From the NCBI GenBank assembly GCA_021818905.1, contig JAKASS010000005.1, forward strand, positions 1 through 58,269: 58,269 bases of DNA, written 5' to 3'. The DNA is from Nanobdellota archaeon (GTDB lineage Archaea > Nanobdellota > Nanobdellia > Parvarchaeales > Parvarchaeaceae). This document shows positions 1-6,732 of the stretch, piece by piece (the first letter of the stretch is position 1; every line of letters begins with the position of its first letter). The translations under genes were made by a program, and so were the position numbers. The notes beneath the pieces were generated by a model. It was not told where the DNA came from and did not search any database. It saw only the letters and a list, made by a program, of their open reading frames with translations.

Positions 1-63
1 GAAGGATATCTGGAAGCCGATGAGGACATGGTGGAAGGGTATGTGCACGGACTCCCACAATAA
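1..63 (+). CDS. C-terminal end of a gene cut by the window edge
   Basis: Reading frame 1 is open from the first base and ends in TAA at 61-63. It gives the last 20 residues of an acidic protein (EGYLEADEDM...GLPQ). Too little is present to assign a family. A short minus-strand gene remnant lies about 35 bases downstream. Confidence 0.4.
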   Translation, partial: EGYLEADEDMVEGYVHGLPQ

Positions 64-99
64 ACTACTTTCTTCCTAGATGTCGGCTCCGCGGTTCGC

Positions 100-182
100 T
101 CAGTAATAGTGCGTTTTGACTACGTGGTCGAACAGCTTTCCTTCTTTTCCAGAGCTTTCGCATATGGGACTAAGGAGACAGG
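100..182 (-). pseudogene. 3' remnant of a second copy of the Cys-rich protein encoded at 15356-16366
   Basis: On the minus strand this stretch encodes a CLLSPIC motif followed by ESSGKEGKLFDHVVKTHYY and a TGA stop at 100-102. That is the same C-terminus as the plus-strand gene ending at 16366. Nucleotide similarity runs from about 91 to 182 (matching 16288-16375 in inverted orientation), with only a few substitutions and 8-9 bases shared beyond the stop. Upstream of 182 the similarity ends, and the frame meets a TAG a few codons away. It is a decayed partial paralogue, not a functional gene. Confidence 0.7.
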
Positions 183-210
183 CACACGCCTAAGAATGCG
201 CGTAAAGCAT

Positions 211-220
211 TTATATTAAA
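211..220 (+). promoter_or_regulatory. TATA-like box for eIF5A
   Basis: The AT-rich sequence TTATATTAAA lies 27-36 bases before the ATG at 247. There is no clear Shine-Dalgarno sequence in between, which fits a leaderless archaeal transcript starting at or next to the ATG. Confidence 0.5.
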
Positions 221-246
221 AAATTTATTACTACCTATAACTACTC

Positions 247-639
247 ATGGAATTCAAACAGGTCGGGATAAATGAATTAAGAAAAGGCGATTCTATCCTT
301 GTCGATGACCAGTTTATCTGTAAGATAACCGAGATAAGCCTAAGCGCACCTGGAAAACACGGTCATGCTAAAGCCAGGATAGAGGCTGTGGGGCTGTTAG
401 ATGATAAAAAGAGAGTCTTCATAATGTCGGCTGAGGACCGGGCAAAGATACCTCTCATAGAGAAGAGGACGGGACAGGTGATAAGCGTGACTGGGGACAA
501 GGCGCAGATCATGGACATGGAGACATATGACGTTTTTGAGACCACCGTTCCAGAAGAACTCAAAGAAAAATTAACCGATGGCGTTCAGGTCACTTATTCC
601 GACTTAATGGGCCAAAAAGTAATAAAAGGAATAAAGTAA
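247..639 (+). CDS. eif5A: Translation initiation factor 5A (aIF5A)
   Basis: This 130-residue protein has the length and two-domain layout of archaeal IF5A: an N-terminal SH3-like domain (about 1-70) followed by an OB-fold domain. The conserved loop PGKHGHAK is present at 35-42, and Lys37 is the expected site of deoxyhypusine/hypusine modification. In archaea and eukaryotes the factor binds the ribosomal E site and relieves stalling on difficult peptide bonds such as polyproline. A TATA-like element close upstream and no leader suggest a monocistronic leaderless message. The residues before the loop (SLSA) differ from the more usual SKPG context, but the modification site is intact. Confidence 0.95.
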   Translation: MEFKQVGINELRKGDSILVDDQFICKITEISLSAPGKHGHAKARIEAVGLLDDKKRVFIMSAEDRAKIPLIEKRTGQVISVTGDKAQIMDMETYDVFETTVPEELKEKLTDGVQVTYSDLMGQKVIKGIK

Positions 640-680
640 GGCCGAAAAAGTCTTAAATATATGCGTTTCTTCGAGTTTAT

Positions 681-1262
681 ATGGGATTGACAAACTGGTA
701 TTCCGCTCTTTCGATGAACCAGTGGTATATGTTTGCATTCGCAATTTTATTGGGCGTTTTGGCGGGTTTTGCACTGTCCAAATACTTGGACAGGGACCAT
801 AAGGTAATAAGATTAGACGGTGCGCAGATTCCGACGCTTCTTACAGTTTCCTTGTTTATAGAACTTGTAGCGGCTATCTATCTTCTGGTATTTGACTCAA
901 ATCTTGTAACTTACGCGCAGCTTCACTGGTTAGGTCTGCTAGTATTCGCAGCAGTGACTATAGCATTGCTTGAAATGCACCTGACTTCCAAAAGACGCCT
1001 TGCAGCCTTCGGTTTGATGGCATGGGGATTATTGGGTGTCGTTGTAATGTTATTGGATGCAGGGCTCAATCTTCCGCTAAGTGGCTTTGCAGGTGCGATA
1101 GGCGGAACTGCCGGCTGGCAATATCTATTCGGCTTCGGTGTTGTAGTAGGATCGACGTTCGGCGTCTCATTCGCATTCGCCTTGCTATTAGTTTTCTCGG
1201 GAGTAGTGTTCGTAGACGGGCTCCTAAAATCTCTTAAGAAACAAAAGAAAAGAAAGCGGTAG
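681..1262 (+). CDS. Multi-pass membrane protein, function unknown
   Basis: The 193-residue product has about five hydrophobic segments (roughly 13-33, 50-70, 83-97, 107-125 and 150-182) and a very basic C-terminus (KSLKKQKKRKR) that should stay in the cytoplasm. I recognise no family motif. A TATA-like sequence (CTTAAATATA, 652-661) sits about 20 bases upstream of the ATG, so it is probably leaderless. Its last 39 bases overlap the 3' end of the convergent aldo/keto reductase gene, so either mRNA could interfere with the other. Confidence 0.75.
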   Translation: MGLTNWYSALSMNQWYMFAFAILLGVLAGFALSKYLDRDHKVIRLDGAQIPTLLTVSLFIELVAAIYLLVFDSNLVTYAQLHWLGLLVFAAVTIALLEMHLTSKRRLAAFGLMAWGLLGVVVMLLDAGLNLPLSGFAGAIGGTAGWQYLFGFGVVVGSTFGVSFAFALLLVFSGVVFVDGLLKSLKKQKKRKR

Positions 1263-2099
1263 ATTGACCGTATCTTTCAACGATTTCGTCTTGTGATTCC
1301 TGCTAGCCATATCTATAGCAAGAGAATCTTTCAGTTTTAATTTAAAGGAGGTAGCGCCCGCATTCTCCACTGCATGTTTGACGCTGCCGGCCTTGGGTAT
1401 CGCAAAAACTTCCTTTTTTGAGACTAACCAGTTAAGCGCAACCTGTGCGGCGGTCTTGTGATAGTCTTTCCCAATCTTAGAAAGCAGATCAAAAAGTTTC
1501 TTGTATCTGCCCATAAACAGTTTCCCATGCCCAAGCGGGCTATAAGCTATAACGCTTATTTTCTGTTTTTTGCAGTATGGCAGCAGTTCTTCTTCTGGGT
1601 CTCTCACCATAAGGCTATATTCTACCTGATTCGAAACTATCTCCTCCCTTTTCATTGCATTCTGTGCGGCGATAAGCTGCGTTTTGTCGAAATTACTCAC
1701 ACCGATGTACCGTATCTTTCCGCTTTTTACCAGGTTTTCCATTGCGCGCATCGTCTCCTCTATTCGTATGAACTTATTCGGCCAGTGTAACTGGTATAAG
1801 TCGATTTGTTTTACGCCAAGAGTTTTTAGGCTCTTATCACAGGCCCTTATGACATCATCGTAGTGAAAGTGGGCCGGCCAGACTTTTGTCGCGACAAAGA
1901 TGCCTTTCATGCCTTTTAGTGCCTTATTTACTATCGGCTCGCTGCCGTATATCTCTGCGGTGTCTATAAAGTTTACACCATTTTTCATCGCAGTTTTGAT
2001 TGCCTTTACTTCTTCAGAAGGATTCTTTCCAAGCTGCCAGGTACCTATACCTACAGAAGAAAGTTTCTCTCCGGTCTTGCCAAGTTCTTTGTAGATCAT
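1224..2099 (-). CDS. Aldo/keto reductase
   Basis: The 291-residue protein is a typical TIM-barrel NAD(P)H-dependent aldo/keto reductase. The catalytic tetrad is visible as Asp46 and Tyr51 (in FIDTAEIYG), Lys72 (VATKVWP) and His105 (LYQLHWPN), and the C-terminal half carries the SNQVEYS and IPKAG cofactor-binding elements. These enzymes reduce carbonyl compounds in the cytoplasm; the natural substrate cannot be read from the sequence. The start lies 1 base downstream of the stop of the phosphoribosyltransferase gene, so the two are almost certainly co-transcribed. The C-terminus overlaps the convergent membrane-protein gene by 39 bases. Confidence 0.92.
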   Translation of the reverse strand: MIYKELGKTGEKLSSVGIGTWQLGKNPSEEVKAIKTAMKNGVNFIDTAEIYGSEPIVNKALKGMKGIFVATKVWPAHFHYDDVIRACDKSLKTLGVKQIDLYQLHWPNKFIRIEETMRAMENLVKSGKIRYIGVSNFDKTQLIAAQNAMKREEIVSNQVEYSLMVRDPEEELLPYCKKQKISVIAYSPLGHGKLFMGRYKKLFDLLSKIGKDYHKTAAQVALNWLVSKKEVFAIPKAGSVKHAVENAGATSFKLKLKDSLAIDMASRNHKTKSLKDTVNLPLSFLLFLKRF

Positions 2100-2100
2100 T

Positions 2101-2562
2101 TTACTTTTCTTCTTCCCAAGGGAAGACTATCCATTCTGATCTTTCTTGTACATAGTCATCGGGTCTAAATTCGCTGTGTGGTTTGACGATTATCGACGCC
2201 GTGACAATTTTTTTAGGGCGGTACTTTCCGTTAAGGTAATTTATCGCGAACTGCATCGTTTTTCCTTCGTCTACTATGTCATCGACAAGCATTATAATTT
2301 TATCAGTAAGGTCTGTATTGACATCGTATACTAATTCGATTTTACCTCTGATGCCATCTCCCGTATAGGATTTTATTCTCATAGAATCCCATTTAGTACC
2401 CAAAGAATTAGCCAAACAAATAGAAATGGGCAGGCCGCCTCTAGCTATTCCGATTACCACGTCGATTTCTTTATTGTATTTAGATTTCACCTCTGTTTTA
2501 AGTTTATCAGAAAGAACGCCAAACTCTTGCCAGCTAAGTAAGATTTTTTCTAGGCCCCCCAT
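2101..2562 (-). CDS. Purine-type phosphoribosyltransferase
   Basis: The 153-residue protein has the type I phosphoribosyltransferase fold. The PRPP-binding signature is at 91-103 (MLVDDIVDEGKTM), an IARGGLP segment at 39-45 forms the PPi loop, and the tail IVFPWEEE matches the short hypoxanthine/xanthine-guanine group found in archaea. It would salvage purine bases to nucleotides using PRPP in the cytoplasm. It is the first gene of a two-gene minus-strand operon with the aldo/keto reductase. Base specificity (hypoxanthine, guanine or xanthine) is not decided by the sequence. Confidence 0.85.
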   Translation of the reverse strand: MGGLEKILLSWQEFGVLSDKLKTEVKSKYNKEIDVVIGIARGGLPISICLANSLGTKWDSMRIKSYTGDGIRGKIELVYDVNTDLTDKIIMLVDDIVDEGKTMQFAINYLNGKYRPKKIVTASIIVKPHSEFRPDDYVQERSEWIVFPWEEEK

Positions 2563-2690
2563 ATTTTGCTATTGATGATCATACATATATAAGTGTCTGT
2601 CACTACAGTTTTTAACGGCGATACCGCTCATTAAAAAGATTAGTCTAAAATCAAAGGCGTTTTTCGTATTTTTGGTATTTATAAAAAAGA

Positions 2691-2700
2691 TTTAAATATA
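2691..2700 (+). promoter_or_regulatory. TATA-like box for the ppa-proline dehydrogenase unit
   Basis: TTTAAATATA ends 20 bases before the ATG at 2721, with no ribosome binding site between them. This is the arrangement of a leaderless archaeal promoter. The minus-strand phosphoribosyltransferase gene starts at 2562, so this intergenic region holds divergent promoters. Confidence 0.5.
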
Positions 2701-2720
2701 AAAAACAAACCCTATAGGTT

Positions 2721-3227
2721 ATGGATTTATCGCAACAGACTAAGGACTTTCCAGAGACCTTCTACGCTTTTGTAGAGATCCCCGCCGGCAGCAATTGCAA
2801 ATACGAATTCAAGGAGGATTTAGAGGCGGTAGCATTGGATAGGATACTTCATACCTCGATGGTTTATCCGACAAATTACGGTTTTATACTGAACACAGAA
2901 GGAAAAGACGGGGACCCGATGGACGTGTTAGTGATGTCTTCGGTTTCTATAGCATCTGGTATAATAGTAAAATGCAGGGCCGTGGGCGTAGCAGAGATGA
3001 ATGATGAGGAAGGTTCGGACAATAAAATACTCGCTGTGCCAGTAGATAAGGTGGATCCATCAATGTTGGATATAAAAGACGCTTCTGATATACCAGAATA
3101 CACGAAAGACAAGCTCAAACATTTCTTTGAGCATTACAAGGAGCTCGAAAAAGGGAAATTCATGAAGTTTCTAGGAATAAAGGGGAGAGAAGAAGCTTTG
3201 AAACAGATAAAAGAATCTAAATTGTAA
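2721..3227 (+). CDS. ppa: Inorganic pyrophosphatase, family I
   Basis: The 168-residue length is typical of the soluble family I enzyme that hydrolyses pyrophosphate to two phosphates and drives biosynthetic reactions forward. The metal-binding signature GDPMDVL is present, with Asp63, Asp65 and Asp68 as the expected ligands; Glu/Lys residues near 28-31 and the C-terminal KFLGI segment also fit the family. It lies 17 bases upstream of the proline dehydrogenase gene on the same strand and probably shares its promoter. Confidence 0.95.
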   Translation: MDLSQQTKDFPETFYAFVEIPAGSNCKYEFKEDLEAVALDRILHTSMVYPTNYGFILNTEGKDGDPMDVLVMSSVSIASGIIVKCRAVGVAEMNDEEGSDNKILAVPVDKVDPSMLDIKDASDIPEYTKDKLKHFFEHYKELEKGKFMKFLGIKGREEALKQIKESKL

Positions 3228-3244
3228 ATAATTTCTAAACATTC

Positions 3245-4099
3245 ATGAAATTATCAGTCCTATTTGAGAAGGCTTTCGCCAAAAGATGGATTGCCGGCCC
3301 AGGATTAGACGATGCACTGGATTTGACAAGAAGACTAAATGCACGCGGACTTTCTGCCCAGATAAACTATTTAGGTGAAGCATCCAGAGGAAAGGACAGA
3401 ATAAAAGAATCAGTTGACGTGTATCTTAGGATAGTAAGGGAGATAAAACGAAACGGCCTAAATGCCGATGTAGCTTTGAAACTATCCGAGATAGGACTTG
3501 ATGTAAGTATTAGTTTCGCTAAGGAAAATTATGCCAAGATAGTGAATGCGGCACTGAAGAACGGCGTGTTTGTGTGGATAGACATGGAAGAGCACGAGCT
3601 AGTTGACGACACTTTGTCCATTTATGGGAGTTTTATAAAAAAGGGAAACGTAGGATTATGCATACAATCTTATCTTAAGAGAAGCGAAGCCGACCTTCAA
3701 AAGATAGTTCGATCTGGGGGGATCGTAAGGCTTGTTAAAGGCGCTTACATGGAATCTAAAGGAATATCTTATAGAGAACCATTGAGAACCTCCAATTATC
3801 TAAAATTGATGGATTATCTTTTCATACACTCTAAGAAATTTATGATAGCCACACACGATACAAATATGATAAAGACCGCTCTATCACTGAATAAAAAATA
3901 TAAACGTAAAGTCACTTATGCGATGCTTCTCGGCGTTAGAAACAAATACGCGATTGAGTTAGCAAAGACCGAGCGAGTCTCAATATACGTGCCATTCGGG
4001 GAGAGATGGACAAAGTATGCTTTCAGAAGATTGCGCGAAGCTAGCAATTTAAAACTAATAATAAAGTCTTTGATAAAAGAACCGGTTTCGAAAATCTAA
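3245..4099 (+). CDS. Proline dehydrogenase (PRODH)
   Basis: The 284-residue FAD-dependent barrel protein would oxidise L-proline to 1-pyrroline-5-carboxylate. The family motifs RLVKGAY, IATHDT and the C-terminal YVPFGERW...RRLRE are all visible. The size matches monofunctional archaeal/bacterial PRODH rather than the fused PutA. A P5C dehydrogenase is not adjacent, but two aldehyde dehydrogenases occur near 30 kb. Its stop codon overlaps that of the convergent membrane-protein gene by 3 bases. A diverged C-terminal duplicate lies just beyond, interrupted by an IS. Confidence 0.9.
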   Translation: MKLSVLFEKAFAKRWIAGPGLDDALDLTRRLNARGLSAQINYLGEASRGKDRIKESVDVYLRIVREIKRNGLNADVALKLSEIGLDVSISFAKENYAKIVNAALKNGVFVWIDMEEHELVDDTLSIYGSFIKKGNVGLCIQSYLKRSEADLQKIVRSGGIVRLVKGAYMESKGISYREPLRTSNYLKLMDYLFIHSKKFMIATHDTNMIKTALSLNKKYKRKVTYAMLLGVRNKYAIELAKTERVSIYVPFGERWTKYAFRRLREASNLKLIIKSLIKEPVSKI

Positions 4100-4689
4100 A
4101 TGCTTAGAATGTGGGCTAAAATAATAAGTGGACTTATTGAGAATACTGCATTTAACACGATAAATATAAGTTGTATCCTATTTTTATATAAAATAAACGC
4201 CGCGCAAGAGTAGACTGCTATCGCCAAAGAGCCAAAACCCAGTGCAGCACTTGCAATAAGCGGATTGGAACCATTATTGAACGCATATCCTAGCGCTAAA
4301 AGAACGAAACCGAAACTTCCAAACATCCCGATTGGTTCTTTTCTGTAGTGCTCTATCTTGTAAAGATATGTGACCATTATCATTGCTACAAATAGTGTGA
4401 TGGAAAGTGCATATAAAGCACTTACAGTCATAAACGCCACTATGACGCCGATAAGCGTCACAATCTCTAAAGCCTGCAATACTCTCTGGTTTGACAATGT
4501 TGCTACTGTAAACAATAAAAAACCTGCAAATAGAAACAGAAGTTTCTGTTGAATTGAACCAAGGTTAAGAAATGATACCGCGAATATCAGGATTAGCATC
4601 GCAAATATGCCGATATAAAAAAGCAGGTCGTCTTTCTTTTTTGATTTTTTATTCATCAAATACTTAGAAACTCCGAATTTAAAAAGCAT
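4096..4689 (-). CDS. Multi-pass membrane protein, function unknown
   Basis: The 197-residue protein has about six hydrophobic segments and no recognisable catalytic motif. The most likely true start is the second Met (ATG at 4656, MNKKSKKKDDLL), which gives a basic cytoplasmic N-terminus before the first membrane span. The longer start at 4689 sits directly against the remnant of a duplicated proline dehydrogenase. It is convergent with the intact proline dehydrogenase gene, and the stops overlap. Confidence 0.7.
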   Translation of the reverse strand: MLFKFGVSKYLMNKKSKKKDDLLFYIGIFAMLILIFAVSFLNLGSIQQKLLFLFAGFLLFTVATLSNQRVLQALEIVTLIGVIVAFMTVSALYALSITLFVAMIMVTYLYKIEHYRKEPIGMFGSFGFVLLALGYAFNNGSNPLIASAALGFGSLAIAVYSCAAFILYKNRIQLIFIVLNAVFSISPLIILAHILSI

Positions 4690-4692
4690 ATT

Positions 4693-5643
4693 TTACGCGA
4701 CGCTTCTGGAAGTAAGAAACAGACGGGCTCTCAGTCTAACAAAAACCCGGCTCTGTAGAAATCCTATGATAACAATATAAGCAAGCTGTATGCATCGCCG
4801 GATGTCGTAGATTACGTCGATCACCTTCACCTCCTTCAGCTTGTTAAAATGCAGTTTGCTGCCCAGGGTGGAGCCGAACTTCCTCTTCTCCACGAAGTTG
4901 ACGGTCTCCACAAGGCTTCGTTTATGGTACTCGTCGAGTGGAAAAGATGCTTTCATCAGCTTCCTCCATCTTCCCCTGGTCTTCCATATCGGAACGCCTT
5001 CATTCCTTGCAGGAATGATCGATTCTGCGTGAAGACGCTCTCTTGCGAACCTATGATTTCTCTCCGAATCGTATCCTTTGTCAGCCAGTATCTTATCGAT
5101 CTTTACCATTTCGGCGGCTTTCTTCATGAGCGGTCTGAAGGTCTTATTGTCGCTTTCATACCTTCGGTTAGAGGAGGAAACGGCTATCGCTTCCGTCTTC
5201 GGGTCTACGACGATGGAATGCTTGGTAAACACCTTTCTACGCAGTTCTTCTCCTATCCTCCACAGGTAGTGATAGGAAGCGTTTCGTTCATCGTATCCAG
5301 TGGAGTCTATGGCGGCGTCCATTCTTCTTATCCCGAACAGTCTAAACGCGAAGGACAGCATCGCATCCCATACTCGCAGCGGTATCCGTTTGAAGAATTT
5401 CTGCAGTGTCGTATAATGGGGGACTTTATCGAAGTCAAACAACCCTTTAAGCTCTTCCAGCTCGTCTACGACGTCCCGATAAGGCTTCCTTTCGTGTTTC
5501 ATCAGGCAGATGCACGCAGCAAGCTGTGGCTGCGTGTATGTCTTCTTGGAGAACTTGTTCGAGAAGGGCGACAACGCCCTTCTCGCTATGCCCAATACGA
5601 TGGACGCAAATCTTTTATAGTAAGAACTCCCATTTTTATCCAT
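4693..5643 (-). CDS. IS5-family DDE transposase (copy 1)
   Basis: The protein begins MDKNGSSYYKRF and carries a DDE catalytic core: first Asp in DAAIDSTGYDER, second in LADKGYDSE, and Glu in RSLVETVNFVEKRKFG. The frame has no stop codon inside the element. It reads through the terminal inverted repeat (encoding GFLQS) and gains about 18 residues from flanking DNA before a TAA at 4693-4695. The second copy behaves the same way with a different tail. ATG is preceded by a Shine-Dalgarno-like AGGAGG, read on the minus strand. Catalytic residues look intact, so the element may be active. Confidence 0.9.
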   Translation of the reverse strand: MDKNGSSYYKRFASIVLGIARRALSPFSNKFSKKTYTQPQLAACICLMKHERKPYRDVVDELEELKGLFDFDKVPHYTTLQKFFKRIPLRVWDAMLSFAFRLFGIRRMDAAIDSTGYDERNASYHYLWRIGEELRRKVFTKHSIVVDPKTEAIAVSSSNRRYESDNKTFRPLMKKAAEMVKIDKILADKGYDSERNHRFARERLHAESIIPARNEGVPIWKTRGRWRKLMKASFPLDEYHKRSLVETVNFVEKRKFGSTLGSKLHFNKLKEVKVIDVIYDIRRCIQLAYIVIIGFLQSRVFVRLRARLFLTSRSVA

Positions 5644-5846
5644 AACTACCTCCTTTTTTGTTTGTTTTATATAATAATCAAGGAGGTAGTTACTTTAGAG
5701 GATTTCTACAGAGCCCAAAAACCCAGAAAGTATTCATATATGTACCTTTCAGTGAGAGGTGGAAGAGCTACGCATTTGGGAGGCTACGCGAGACAAGTAA
5801 CCTGGAACCTATAATAAAATCTTTGATAGAAGAACTAGTGTCTAAA
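4694..5846 (+). pseudogene. C-terminal fragment of a second proline dehydrogenase, split by an IS
   Basis: Positions 4694-4748 encode YATLLEVRNRRALSLTKT, and after the IS, 5725-5846 encode QKVFIYVPFSERW...GRLRETSNL...SKI. This aligns throughout with the last 64 or so residues of the intact gene (YAMLLGVRN... and YVPFGERW...RRLREASNL...SKI). Removing the IS with one copy of its 9-bp target duplication joins the two parts in one open frame with no stop. The N-terminal three quarters of this copy are missing or unrecognisable; the membrane-protein gene lies there instead. The protein divergence shows that the duplication is old and the IS insertion more recent. Confidence 0.8.
4749..5715 (-). 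mobile_element. IS5-family insertion sequence, copy 1 (967 bp)
   Basis: The element is bounded by perfect 17-bp inverted repeats, GGCTCTGTAGAAATCCT at 4749-4765 and its complement at 5699-5715. It is flanked by a 9-bp direct repeat CAAAAACCC (4740-4748 and 5716-5724). The GGC..TGT ends with 9-bp target duplications resemble the IS903 group of the IS5 family. A near-identical copy of the same length lies at 53552-54518. It carries one DDE transposase gene on the minus strand. Confidence 0.93.
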
Positions 5847-5889
5847 ATTTGGACGCCGATAGTATAATATTAAAGCATTAAATCGAGTT

Positions 5890-6627
5890 TTAAATAACTT
5901 TGTTTGCACTTCGCCAAATTATTTTAAAGTATTGTTTAAATCCTTCAGTTATTTTCTTATTATTTATCTCTATTACTATTGGATAGTTTCCCCACAACAG
6001 TATCGCCACTGAATCCTTAAAAATATCTATTGACATTGGTACGGTATTTTTAAATGGGAGCGTTCTGACTTCGATTAGTTTCTGTTTTTTGTATTCTTCT
6101 ATCCATTCAGTAGCGTCTTCGACTATTATTATCTTCTTTTTAATTCCTATTTTCTCTCTTTTCTTATCCCAGCGCTTGAAAAACCCATATAGCGGCATTG
6201 ATCCCTTCGATACCCCCATTGCCAATTGTTCATCGTCTTTTTTCATCCTTACAAGCATGTCATTAAAAACTGTCATCGCCCCCCTGAGCCCTTCATAAAT
6301 AAATATTTCTTGTTTGGACTTTTCGGTGTTCTGGATTGAGACGAGGTCGGGTATCAGATCGTCGACTTTCAATTCTAGTTCTTTTAATAAGTCCTTCAAT
6401 TTTTCCGGCCGCTCCGCTACGAATGTTTTCGTTTTTCCTGAAATCGTATAAGTCACAAGTCCTCTTTTTATTAGGCCTTCCAAAGTGTAGTAAACTACCG
6501 AACTGTACAAGCCGCATTTTTTTATAAGCGGACCTGTAGTAGAACTACCGAGCTCCAACAATGCAATGTAAACCTTTGCTTCTGGCGAACTAAGCCCCAA
6601 ATCACGAAGAGTTTCCGGTACTTCCAT
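5890..6627 (-). CDS. TrmB-family transcriptional regulator
   Basis: The 245-residue protein begins with a winged helix-turn-helix (about 5-75, with LGLSSPEAKVYIALL and a YSSVVYYTLEGLIKRGLV recognition region), followed by a short helical linker and the C-terminal sensor domain of the TrmB/phospholipase-D-like type (IYEGLRGAMTVFND and onward). TrmB proteins usually respond to sugars or other metabolites, binding near their own promoters. It is transcribed divergently from the gene at 6733, and a 19-bp palindrome lies between them. The effector is unknown. Confidence 0.88.
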   Translation of the reverse strand: MEVPETLRDLGLSSPEAKVYIALLELGSSTTGPLIKKCGLYSSVVYYTLEGLIKRGLVTYTISGKTKTFVAERPEKLKDLLKELELKVDDLIPDLVSIQNTEKSKQEIFIYEGLRGAMTVFNDMLVRMKKDDEQLAMGVSKGSMPLYGFFKRWDKKREKIGIKKKIIIVEDATEWIEEYKKQKLIEVRTLPFKNTVPMSIDIFKDSVAILLWGNYPIVIEINNKKITEGFKQYFKIIWRSANKVI

Positions 6628-6684
6628 TCATTCTCCTAAAAAGAAGAGTGATTCTTTATATTTAAATGTACATCATAAGATATC

Positions 6685-6703
6685 TATGGATAAAAAATCC
6701 ATA
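6685..6703. promoter_or_regulatory. Palindromic candidate operator between the TrmB gene and 6733
   Basis: TATGGATAAAAAATCCATA is a perfect inverted repeat with 7-bp arms and a 5-bp centre. It lies between the TrmB start (6627) and the next gene (6733), beside the TATA-like CTTTATATTTAAAT at about 6654-6667. Position and symmetry suggest a binding site for the adjacent regulator; this is inference. Confidence 0.4.
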
Positions 6704-6732
6704 AAAGAAAAATTCTAGTGCGAGGTAAATAA

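Noticed and set aside
4849-5814. 321-codon plus-strand frame across the IS
   Set aside because: It lies antisense to the DDE transposase, spans both the element and its flank, and the same frame appears shortened in copy 2. It is a shadow frame.
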